Shown: piece by piece, positions 7,132 to 14,080 of the stretch
Layout of the letters: each line of letters opens with the position of its first letter
Position numbering within the stretch: position 1 is the first letter of the stretch
From: Candidatus Peregrinibacteria bacterium
GTDB lineage: Bacteria > Patescibacteriota > Gracilibacteria > UBA1369 > UM-FILTER-53-11
Length of the DNA stretch: 16,329 nt
Assembly: GCA_023245725.1 (NCBI GenBank)
Contig: JAHFJU010000010.1
Location: forward strand, 7,376-23,704
Direction: 5' to 3'
Notes under the pieces: model-generated
Databases searched by the model: none
What the model was told of the DNA's origin: nothing
The model's input: only the letters and a program-made list of their open reading frames with translations
Program-made: the position numbers and the translations under genes

Positions 7132-7162
7132 GTAATCCGAGAATGTACCGTTTTTTGCGAAC

Positions 7163-7187
7163 TATCCATGTACTGCTAAAGCAGTAC
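7163..7187 (+). promoter_or_regulatory. TrpR operator (perfect palindrome) with a possible trpD promoter
   Basis: GTACTGCT-AA-AGCAGTAC (7170-7187) is a perfect inverted repeat with 8-bp arms, the best of the operator set. It lies 28 bp before the trpD start, in the 84-bp gap after trpG. TATCCA (7163-7168), ending 1 bp before it, could be the -10, in nearly the same relative position as at trpR, but I find no convincing -35. The natural reading is a second, TrpR-controlled transcription start for trpD-trpCB-trpA. Confidence 0.72.
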
Positions 7188-7215
7188 AAAGGTCTACTTA
7201 CTACAACCAATCAAC

Positions 7216-8196
7216 ATGATTAACGCTACCTACGCAGTTTGTGAACAACTGACATCTGAATTACTTTCAGATGATGAAAAAATCGAAATTCTAAGGCAAT
7301 TATCTCAGAACATAGAAACGGCTGAAGATCTCATAGGAATGGCACAATACCTTAGAGAACGCAGCGTTAAGATTCCGACTTGCGAGCCAAACCTTCTCGA
7401 TGTTTGCGGCACAGGAGGATCAGGACTACCACGAATGAACACTTCAACAACTGTTGCATTTTTACTTGCATCCATGGGAGTAAAAGTTGCAAAACATGGG
7501 AACAGAGCAATGAGTGGTAAATGCGGCAGCTTTGATGTTTTGGAATCCCTCGGAATTCCAGTCATACAATCCCCTGCCACAATTTCTACGACAATTAGTA
7601 ACATTGGCCTGGGTTTTATTTACGCGCCATCATATCACCCTGCTTTGAAAAACATTTCAATTGCAAGAAAAAAATATGGCAAACGAACAATATTCAATTT
7701 ACTTGGCCCACTGCTAAATCCTACTAACCCGGAATATCAATTAATCGGGACAACAAAGCCTTATTACGCAGAAATTATCACACACGCATGCATTAAACTT
7801 GGCTCTAAAAAAGTGACTGTGGTATGCGGAGAAGATGGCCTCGACGAAATTACCTTAGCAGGAAAAACCACAATATTTTCTGGAGACAAAAATGGAATAG
7901 TAAAAACTATATTCGACCCGAGAGACATTGGAATAGCACGCACAAGATCATCGAGATATATCGACTGTGGATACACAACAGCTAACGCACAACTTATGCT
8001 GCAATTATTAAGTGGTAAAGGGCCACAACTATTACACGAACTCACATGCATAAACGCAGCATTCGCACTCGTTACATGCGAAAAATTCGACGATTTAATT
8101 ATGGCATACAAAAGCGCAGACTCTACATTAAAAAGCGGACAAGCGCTAAATTTGTTCAATGAATATAAGAAACTCGCTAAACAATTAACTAAATAA
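7216..8196 (+). CDS. trpD: Anthranilate phosphoribosyltransferase
   Basis: Joins anthranilate to PRPP to give N-(5-phosphoribosyl)anthranilate. The 326-residue protein has the PRPP-binding loop as CGTGGSG (residues 64-70), where most family members have GTGGDG, so Asp is replaced by Ser. Other motifs are MNTSTTVAF (74-82), AKHGNRAMSGKCGS (92-105), SYHPAL (139-144) with the anthranilate-site region, RTIFNLLGPLLNP (157-169) and the metal-binding EDGLDEITLAG (206-216). It starts with ATG in an A/C-rich leader without a Shine-Dalgarno and heads the second transcription block (trpD, trpCB, trpA), separated from trpG by the operator at 7170-7187. It ends 12 bases before trpCB. Confidence 0.95.
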   Translation: MINATYAVCEQLTSELLSDDEKIEILRQLSQNIETAEDLIGMAQYLRERSVKIPTCEPNLLDVCGTGGSGLPRMNTSTTVAFLLASMGVKVAKHGNRAMSGKCGSFDVLESLGIPVIQSPATISTTISNIGLGFIYAPSYHPALKNISIARKKYGKRTIFNLLGPLLNPTNPEYQLIGTTKPYYAEIITHACIKLGSKKVTVVCGEDGLDEITLAGKTTIFSGDKNGIVKTIFDPRDIGIARTRSSRYIDCGYTTANAQLMLQLLSGKGPQLLHELTCINAAFALVTCEKFDDLIMAYKSADSTLKSGQALNLFNEYKKLAKQLTK

Positions 8197-8208
8197 CCGA
8201 CTAAATAT

Positions 8209-10026
8209 ATGAACACCACATACATCGATATTATCGCAGAGGTAAAGCTAAAAAGCCCAAGCCATGGCAGCTTCAAAATTCCAAATTTAAAAAAACTAAT
8301 TATAAGTTACGAAGACGGCGGAGCTAATATGATTTCTGTAATTACAGATAAAGAACGATTCGGCGGTTCACTCGATTTACTAAAAAAAGTGCGCGAACTA
8401 ACATCACTGCCAATATTGAGAAAAGATTTTTTGAGTACTAAAAAAGATATGGATGAGACACTTGAGGCAGGAGCAACATGCGTGCTCGTAATAGCTCGTG
8501 ATCACACACACAATAAGACCTTAGAATTAACTAAATACGCGCTTTCAATAGGGCTAGAAGTGCTCGTAGAACTTCATAATAAAAAAGATTTTTCACTAAT
8601 AAATAAACTTCCGAAAGAAGCAAAAATTGGAATAAACAACCGTGATTTAGTCACTCTTAAAACAGATTCAAATTTTGCGATTTCGTTCTTAGACAAGATT
8701 CCAGACGATCGATATATCGTAGCGGAAAGCGGATTTTCGAAACCAGAAGAGTTAGCCACATACTCAAAAAAAATCAACGCGGCATTAATTGGCAGTTCAT
8801 TATTGACTTCTTCAAATCCTGCAAAATTACTTTCTCAGCTTAAAAAAACAGCCTTGGCAAAAGAATTAACATTTGCGCGAAACCAACAAAGAATCTCATA
8901 CTTTGGAGAATACGGAGGTCAGTTTATTCCAGAATTATTAATAAAACCGTTGCAAGAAGTTGAGTTTGCATTTAACAAATTCAAGAATGATAAAGCATTT
9001 ATTAATAAATTAAACGTACTGCTAGACACATACGCAGGCAGACCAACGCCGCTGTACAAAGCCGAAAATCTATCGCGCGAACTTAAATTTAACCTTTATT
9101 TAAAGCGCGAAGACTTATTACATGGAGGCGCTCATAAAACTAACAACACTCTCGGACAAGGACTTTTAGCCGACGCTATGGGTAAAAAAGAGTTGATCGC
9201 AGAAACCGGAGCAGGCCAACACGGAGTTGCAGTTGCGATGATTGGAGCACTCCTAAAAAAGAAAGTAAAAATATTCATGGGGGCTCGCGATATAGAACGT
9301 CAGCATCTTAATGTACAACGAATGAAATTGTACGGCGCAGAGGTCGTTTCTGTTACGAGTGGTTCAAAAACGCTTAAAGACGCCATAAACGAGGCGTTAA
9401 GATATTATTCTGCAAACTCAAAAAACACATTTTATATTTTCGGTACCGCTGCGGGGCCACATCCTTTTCCTACAATCGTTCGCCATTTTCAATCGATAAT
9501 AGGCACAGAATCACGTGAACAAATTTTAAATGAGACTAAACAATTACCAACAATTGTATGCGCATGCGTCGGCGGAGGCAGCAATGCAATCGGCATTTTC
9601 TCAGCTTTTATTAATGACGAAACAGTAAAATTAATAGGAGTTGAAGCGGCAGGCGGAGCATCATTAACAAATGGCACGCCTGCGATATTACATGGATCAC
9701 GCTCATATTGTTTGCAAGATTCAAACGGCTCAATTTCTGAAAGCCAATCGATTTCCGCAGGCCTCGATTACCCTGGAGTTGGACCAGAACACTCAAAATT
9801 AAAAGATATAAAACGAGTTATCTACACTACAGCGACAGACGCACAAGCACTTTACGCTTTTAAAAAACTTTCGAAAGATGAAGGAATAATTCCAGCACTT
9901 GAATCAAGTCACGCGCTTGCATATGTTCTCTCATTAAAAGGAAAACTGCCCCGTACCGCAACGGTAATAGTCAATCTTTCAGGCCGCGGCGATAAAGACC
10001 TTACAACTGTAGAAAAATATATTTAA
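8209..10026 (+). CDS. trpCB: Indole-3-glycerol phosphate synthase fused to tryptophan synthase beta chain
   Basis: One 605-residue ORF joins two enzymes. Residues about 1-213 are IGP synthase: catalytic-type residues Glu11 and Lys13 (IAEVK), Lys72 (ILRKDF), Glu121 (VELH), Asn144 (GINNRD) and Glu173-Ser174 (AESG) are all present. The usual N-terminal 40 or so residues before the first strand are missing. Residues about 229-605 are TrpB, from SYFGEYGGQFIPELL on, with PLP lysine Lys310 (GGAHKTNN), Glu332 (AETGAGQHG), phosphate loop GGGSNA (455-460) and SGRGDKD (591-597). A charged linker of about 15 residues (TALAKELTFARNQQR) joins them, with no stop. An in-frame TTG at 8854 is the only nearby alternative start for a separate TrpB. 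The protein would catalyse CdRP to IGP, and with TrpA condense indole with serine. No trpF lies between or near. Confidence 0.93.
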   Translation: MNTTYIDIIAEVKLKSPSHGSFKIPNLKKLIISYEDGGANMISVITDKERFGGSLDLLKKVRELTSLPILRKDFLSTKKDMDETLEAGATCVLVIARDHTHNKTLELTKYALSIGLEVLVELHNKKDFSLINKLPKEAKIGINNRDLVTLKTDSNFAISFLDKIPDDRYIVAESGFSKPEELATYSKKINAALIGSSLLTSSNPAKLLSQLKKTALAKELTFARNQQRISYFGEYGGQFIPELLIKPLQEVEFAFNKFKNDKAFINKLNVLLDTYAGRPTPLYKAENLSRELKFNLYLKREDLLHGGAHKTNNTLGQGLLADAMGKKELIAETGAGQHGVAVAMIGALLKKKVKIFMGARDIERQHLNVQRMKLYGAEVVSVTSGSKTLKDAINEALRYYSANSKNTFYIFGTAAGPHPFPTIVRHFQSIIGTESREQILNETKQLPTIVCACVGGGSNAIGIFSAFINDETVKLIGVEAAGGASLTNGTPAILHGSRSYCLQDSNGSISESQSISAGLDYPGVGPEHSKLKDIKRVIYTTATDAQALYAFKKLSKDEGIIPALESSHALAYVLSLKGKLPRTATVIVNLSGRGDKDLTTVEKYI

Positions 10027-10040
10027 CACTCGCAAAATAT

Positions 10041-10820
10041 ATGCTTTCAACCCGATACACTTCGACCTTCAAAAAATTAAAAAAACAAAAACGTTTAGGA
10101 TTTTGCCCATTCGCGATACTCGGCGATTCAACTGAAGAAGAATGCATTAAACGTGTAACGGCATATATTAACGCTGGAGCAGACATGCTAGAACTTGGAA
10201 TTCCTTTTAGCGACCCTATTGCAGATGGACCAATTGTGGCTCAAGCCAGCCAACGCGCGTTAGACGCCGGAATTACAACTAAAAAATGTATTACACTTAT
10301 AAAAAAAATACGTACTGCCACAACAGTACCAATTGGAATACTTTGTTACGCAAACTCTGTACACGCGTACGGTATTGAATCCTTTTATAAGGATATTGCA
10401 AAAGCAGGAGCAGACAGCGTTCTAATTGCAGACTGCCCTCCAGAAGAACTTGCGCCTTTTTACAACTCAGCTCACAAAAATGGAATTCATTGCATTTGCA
10501 TTGTCACGCAAGATACCGACAGAAAACGACTAAAAATTATTGAAAAATTCGCGACAGGATTTTTGTACGTCGTAAGTACATTGGGAGTCACCGGCACTCG
10601 AACAGCATTGAATCCTAAAATTGCCGACACAATAAAATTTCTAAAAAAATCAACAACTCTACCACTCTCAATTGGTTTCGGACTTTCATCGAAAGAACAC
10701 CTATGCGCAATACAAAAAGCTGGCGCCGATTGTGGAATAGTTGGGAGTTATTTGGTGAAGAGAGGGAGTGCAGAGTTACCTGCAATACTTGATAAACTTG
10801 ATATTAAACCTCTCGATTAA
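10041..10820 (+). CDS. trpA: Tryptophan synthase alpha chain
   Basis: Cleaves indole-3-glycerol phosphate to indole and glyceraldehyde 3-phosphate; the indole passes to the TrpB half of the upstream fusion. The protein has 259 residues, normal for the family. The catalytic acids are present, Glu51 in LELGIPFSDP and Asp62 in PIADGP (E. coli Glu49 and Asp60). So are the substrate-loop region VSTLGVTGTR (177-186) and the phosphate-binding GFG (212-214). The start at 10041 follows 14 bases after trpCB with no Shine-Dalgarno. Its 3' end overlaps by 17 bp the end of the convergent - strand gene. An exact trp-operator-like palindrome lies inside it at 10312-10329. Confidence 0.95.
   Translation: MLSTRYTSTFKKLKKQKRLGFCPFAILGDSTEEECIKRVTAYINAGADMLELGIPFSDPIADGPIVAQASQRALDAGITTKKCITLIKKIRTATTVPIGILCYANSVHAYGIESFYKDIAKAGADSVLIADCPPEELAPFYNSAHKNGIHCICIVTQDTDRKRLKIIEKFATGFLYVVSTLGVTGTRTALNPKIADTIKFLKKSTTLPLSIGFGLSSKEHLCAIQKAGADCGIVGSYLVKRGSAELPAILDKLDIKPLD
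10312..10329. promoter_or_regulatory. Exact trp-operator-like palindrome inside trpA
   Basis: GTACTG-CCACAA-CAGTAC has exactly the half-sites and length of the two promoter-linked operators. It lies in the trpA coding sequence (residues RTATTVP), with no promoter nearby, so it would be an intragenic or auxiliary TrpR site if real. Confidence 0.4.
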
Positions 10821-11595
10821 CCATTTTTTTCAACAATATTCCTACTGCATCTTTTTTTACCTCATCATCATCTTTGTGCATATTTTGAGATAAAGATTTG
10901 ATGAGCTCTGATGTTGGAACTCCGTCACGAAATGATGAGTAAGTAGGCATTCTTTCCTTCACAATGTGCTTCAAAGCGAGAATAAACTCCTGAGGAAATG
11001 AACTTGGTCGTACTCCTGTAAATTTTGTAAGAGCATCATCAATGTCTTTATCCTGTACTAAATCATTCAATTTCTTATAAGCAGCTACTCTTCTTTCAAT
11101 ACCGTGTATCTCCATTTGCAAATGCATAGTACCACTTGCATCTTCTGAATCGATTTTAGCCATTTCTCTATAAAGGTTTGTCAACCTTCCTTCATAATTA
11201 TCTATTGTTTTCTGTAACCCATTTTTACCTTCTTTTTCAATTTCATTTTTTACTATTAATGGCTCTCCAACTTGAACTTCTGAAGTAGACTTTTCAGCAA
11301 TAGTCTTGTCTACACGCGTATTTGCTATAAATGCATTTAATTTAGCAAAATTCGCATCTTGCGACTTCTTTTGACTATTTAACCTTTTTAGCCTAGCTAA
11401 AGCACCATTTGAAAAATCTTTAAATTCTCCATTTGGTTTATCGGATTGTTGCGCCGCATCACCATTTTTTGGCTGAGGAAGAATAGCTTCATTAGTATTT
11501 TGAGCTGGAGGAGGTGTCTCAACTCTCTCATATACAAATCTCGCTGCCTGAAAAAAATTAGGCACATCACGGAATTGGTGGATATTCATTTTCAT
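10804..11595 (-). CDS. Unrecognised 263-residue hydrophilic protein
   Basis: I do not recognise this protein. It is highly charged and probably soluble, with no signal peptide or membrane segment. Residues about 28-60 are rich in Pro, Gln and Asn (disordered-looking). About 60-190 look helical, with a probable coiled-coil stretch around YEGRLTNLYREMAKID. The C-terminal part, with ALTKFTGVRPSSFPQEF and the charged end DDDEVKKDAVGILLKKM, looks globular. The ATG at 11595 is followed by a second ATG at 11589, so the start is uncertain by two codons. It is transcribed toward trpA and overlaps its end by 17 bp. It shares the AT-rich 104-bp upstream region with the divergent AMP phosphorylase gene, so joint regulation is possible. 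Confidence 0.7.
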   Translation of the reverse strand: MKMNIHQFRDVPNFFQAARFVYERVETPPPAQNTNEAILPQPKNGDAAQQSDKPNGEFKDFSNGALARLKRLNSQKKSQDANFAKLNAFIANTRVDKTIAEKSTSEVQVGEPLIVKNEIEKEGKNGLQKTIDNYEGRLTNLYREMAKIDSEDASGTMHLQMEIHGIERRVAAYKKLNDLVQDKDIDDALTKFTGVRPSSFPQEFILALKHIVKERMPTYSSFRDGVPTSELIKSLSQNMHKDDDEVKKDAVGILLKKMVNREV

Positions 11596-11619
11596 ATATT
11601 TTTATATTTAAATATTTAT

Positions 11620-11680
11620 TTGACTGTTTAAATTCTACCACAATATACAATATCTGTAAAATATGTTACTATATAAGTAA
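11620..11680 (+). promoter_or_regulatory. Divergent promoter region of the AMP phosphorylase operon
   Basis: The 104-bp gap between the two divergent starts (11596-11699) is extremely AT-rich. On the + strand TTGACT (11620-11625), an 18-bp spacer and TATACA (11644-11649) form a plausible promoter with a leader of about 44 bases. Downstream of it TTACT-ATATA-AGTAA (11666-11680) is a short inverted repeat where a regulator could block transcription. The - strand promoter is not clear. Confidence 0.5.
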
Positions 11681-11699
11681 TATAAATTAATAAAAAACA

Positions 11700-13175
11700 A
11701 TGCTCCTCAAACCATACAAAATTCAAATCAAAACTGGCGGAATAATGGTAGCGGTAATTCATGAAGATACTGCTCATCAACTTGACCTTCATCTTGGCGA
11801 TCGCGTGAATTTAAAGTCAGGAAGAACTGAGGTTATTTGTATGCTCGATATTACAAAAAATGGATTTCCGAAATCACGCATTGGACTTTTTGCAGAAGCA
11901 TATGAAGCTCTTAACATTGAAAAAGGTGACACTGTAGAGGTGTATCCGGCTGACAAACCTGCATCACTTTTGCCTATTCGCGCAAAGCTAGATGGCGTTC
12001 GACTAAAGCCAGAAGAGTTGAATCAAATTGTAAAAGACATTGTCGGTGGAAATTTATCAGATGTCGAAATGACTTATTTTGTTTCGGGTTGTTACGCTCA
12101 CGGGCTCGATGACAGCGAAACTGCGGCACTCACAAAAGCGATTGTAAATAACGGCAAAAAACTTTCATTCAAAAATAAAATTGTCGCCGACAAACATTGT
12201 ATCGGTGGAGTTCCCGGTAATCGCGTGACTCCTCTTGTTATTCCTATTGTTGTCGCAGCTGGCATTCTTATGCCAAAAACTTCATCTCGTGCAATTACAT
12301 CTCCTGCCGGTACTGCAGACGCGGTAGAGAGTATTTGTAACGTGACAATTAATGCTCATCACCTTCAAAAAATTGCTGAAAAAGTTGGAGGATTCATGGT
12401 TTGGGGCGGTGGAGTTGATCTTGCTGCTGCCGATGACCACATGATTAAAATTAGAAATCCAATGAGCCTTGACCCTGAGGGAATGTTGCTTGCGTCAATT
12501 ATGGCGAAGAAGCATTCAGTTTCTGCTAACCATGTTATTATCGATATTCCTGTTGGTGAAGAAGTAAAAATGAAAGACGCCGAAAAAGCGCAACATCTAA
12601 AAGACCGATTTATTAAAATAGGAAAAATGTTGGGCATGAAAGTTATCGTAATGGTTACAGATGGTTCTCAACCGATTGGATACGGCGTTGGTCCATATCT
12701 TGAAATGGTAGACGTGATGAATGTTTTGAAAAATGATCCTAATGCCCCCGAAGATTTAAAGGAGAAAGGAATTATGGAGGCGAGCGTGCTTCTTGAAATG
12801 ACTGGAAAAGCGAAAAAAGGACAAGGCCGAAAAATGGCTGAGGAGTTACTAAAAAGCGGCAAAGCATGGAAGAAATTCAACGAAATTGTCGATGCACAAG
12901 GCCGAAAGAAATTACCTAAATTAGCAAAATTCCAGGTACCGGTTGTTGCTGAAAAAACCGGAGTTGTAAAAGTAATTCACAATAAAACGATTGCTCATAT
13001 TGCACGTTTAGCAGGTGCCCCTAAAGACGTTGTCTCAGGACTTGTCATTCATAAAAAAATTGGTGACCGAGTAAAAAAAGGCGACGCACTTTATACTCTT
13101 CATGCAAACAATCAAGATCGCGTAAACTACGCGCTAGATTTTGCTATTAAGAATAGTGGCTACGATATCAAGTAA
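11700..13175 (+). CDS. deoA: AMP phosphorylase (NMP phosphorylase)
   Basis: Phosphorolyses AMP (and CMP or UMP in characterised archaeal enzymes) to the free base and ribose 1,5-bisphosphate, the entry to the archaeal-type NMP-to-RuBP pathway. The 491-residue length and the N-terminal roughly 85-residue extension (IKTGGIMVAVIHEDTA, LHLGDRVNL) separate it from ordinary thymidine phosphorylases of about 440 residues. Family motifs include ADKHCIGGVPGNRVT (163-177), PKTSSRAITSPAGTAD (192-207) and GGFMVWGGGVDLAAADD in the phosphorylase core. The C-terminal domain (KTGVVKVIHNKTIAHIARLAGAP, in part) is typical. The R15P isomerase gene begins 9 bases downstream, giving a two-step module. The symbol deoA is what databases often attach; the enzyme is AMP phosphorylase, not thymidine phosphorylase. 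Confidence 0.93.
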   Translation: MLLKPYKIQIKTGGIMVAVIHEDTAHQLDLHLGDRVNLKSGRTEVICMLDITKNGFPKSRIGLFAEAYEALNIEKGDTVEVYPADKPASLLPIRAKLDGVRLKPEELNQIVKDIVGGNLSDVEMTYFVSGCYAHGLDDSETAALTKAIVNNGKKLSFKNKIVADKHCIGGVPGNRVTPLVIPIVVAAGILMPKTSSRAITSPAGTADAVESICNVTINAHHLQKIAEKVGGFMVWGGGVDLAAADDHMIKIRNPMSLDPEGMLLASIMAKKHSVSANHVIIDIPVGEEVKMKDAEKAQHLKDRFIKIGKMLGMKVIVMVTDGSQPIGYGVGPYLEMVDVMNVLKNDPNAPEDLKEKGIMEASVLLEMTGKAKKGQGRKMAEELLKSGKAWKKFNEIVDAQGRKKLPKLAKFQVPVVAEKTGVVKVIHNKTIAHIARLAGAPKDVVSGLVIHKKIGDRVKKGDALYTLHANNQDRVNYALDFAIKNSGYDIK

Positions 13176-13184
13176 ACTCAACAC

Positions 13185-14057
13185 ATGTCTTTTTACACCG
13201 ACACACTGGCAAAAATTATTTCGCTCGAAGTTCAAGGAGCTGAGAATATCGCAATAGCGGGGGTACAAGCCTTTGGCGAAAAACTTGGCGAAACACAAGA
13301 CACTGTACTGCTTAACAAGTACGTAGCTGAATTATCGAACGCGCGGGTTACAGAGCCAGCGCTTAGAAACGGCTTAAAATACTGCATGCGCTTCTTTAAA
13401 GAAAGAGCAAAACCAACTGACGTAGTTGATGAAGTAATTGCCTACTTCAAAAAATCAAAAGAACAACTTGCGCAAATTGGCGCAGAAAAAATCCATGACG
13501 GAATGACAGTTTATACACATTGTCATGCAAGTTCTGTTACCGCAATCCTTTTACATGCATTTAAAAACGGCAAACGTTTTACCGTTCGAAACACAGAAAC
13601 ACGCCCTAAATGGCAAGGGCGAAAAACCGCTACAGAGCTTGCAGAAGCAGGCATTCAGGTTATTCACAGTGTCGATTCCGCCGCACGACTTCAAATTAAA
13701 GAAAGCGATTTAGTTCTAGTTGGAGCCGACGCAGTAACAGTAGAAGGAAATGTAGTAAATAAAATAGGAACCGCGATGTTCGCCGAGTTTGCACATTTGT
13801 ATCAAATCCCCTTTTACTCATGTACTAATTCATGGAAGTTCGACCCTCTGACAGTTGGCGGAAAAGACGAACCAATAGAAATGCGTGATACAAAAGAAGT
13901 TTGGGAAAACCCGCCGGCAAATGTAACTTTAATAAACCCGGCATTCGAACTAACTCCTGCCGATAGACTCAGCGGAATAATCACAGAACTTGGCGTGTTC
14001 AAGCCAGAAACGCTCGTAAGCCAAGTACAGAAAGAATATAGCTGGATGTTTGCATGA
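13185..14057 (+). CDS. Ribose-1,5-bisphosphate isomerase (eIF2B-like family)
   Basis: Isomerises ribose 1,5-bisphosphate to ribulose 1,5-bisphosphate, the RuBisCO substrate. The protein has 290 residues. Cys113 in THCHAS and Asp182 in VGADAV correspond to the catalytic Cys133 and Asp202 of the Thermococcus enzyme with one constant offset of 20. NTETRP (136-141) and NKIGT (192-196) are further family motifs. These features distinguish it from methylthioribose-1-phosphate isomerase and eIF2B subunits, which share the fold. It follows AMP phosphorylase by 9 bases. No RuBisCO gene is in the window; either it lies elsewhere or the RuBP has another fate. A one-mismatch trp-operator-like palindrome lies at 13305-13322. 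Confidence 0.92.
   Translation: MSFYTDTLAKIISLEVQGAENIAIAGVQAFGEKLGETQDTVLLNKYVAELSNARVTEPALRNGLKYCMRFFKERAKPTDVVDEVIAYFKKSKEQLAQIGAEKIHDGMTVYTHCHASSVTAILLHAFKNGKRFTVRNTETRPKWQGRKTATELAEAGIQVIHSVDSAARLQIKESDLVLVGADAVTVEGNVVNKIGTAMFAEFAHLYQIPFYSCTNSWKFDPLTVGGKDEPIEMRDTKEVWENPPANVTLINPAFELTPADRLSGIITELGVFKPETLVSQVQKEYSWMFA
13305..13322. promoter_or_regulatory. Degenerate trp-operator-like palindrome inside the R15P isomerase gene
   Basis: GTACTG-CTTAAC-AAGTAC differs at one position from GTACTG-N6-CAGTAC and keeps the perfect outer GTACT and AGTAC. It is intragenic, about 120 bp into the gene. On its own it is weak evidence. Confidence 0.25.
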
Positions 14058-14080
14058 GAAAGTTATGATAGACTTCACGC

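Noticed and set aside
7216..8196. Nucleoside phosphorylase of the same fold instead of TrpD
   Set aside because: The KHGNR and NLLGPLLNP motifs and the position between trpG and trpC fit anthranilate phosphoribosyltransferase.
9016..9033. GTACTG-CTAGAC-ACATAC in the trpB part as another operator
   Set aside because: The right half-site is poorly matched; only the left half resembles the motif.
11700..13175. Thymidine phosphorylase
   Set aside because: The extra N-terminal domain, the 491-residue length, the DKHCIGGVPGNR form of the motif and linkage to R15P isomerase indicate AMP phosphorylase.
2286..14057. Alternative genetic code with UGA read as glycine (Gracilibacteria/SR1)
   Set aside because: UGA ends the zinc-ribbon and R15P isomerase genes at natural positions, and no family motif requires an in-frame UGA.
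14054..14080. ATG at 14054 as start of the deaminase
   Set aside because: It is in frame but is followed by TGA and TAG stops (14066-14071) before the conserved region; GTG at 14081 is the usable start.
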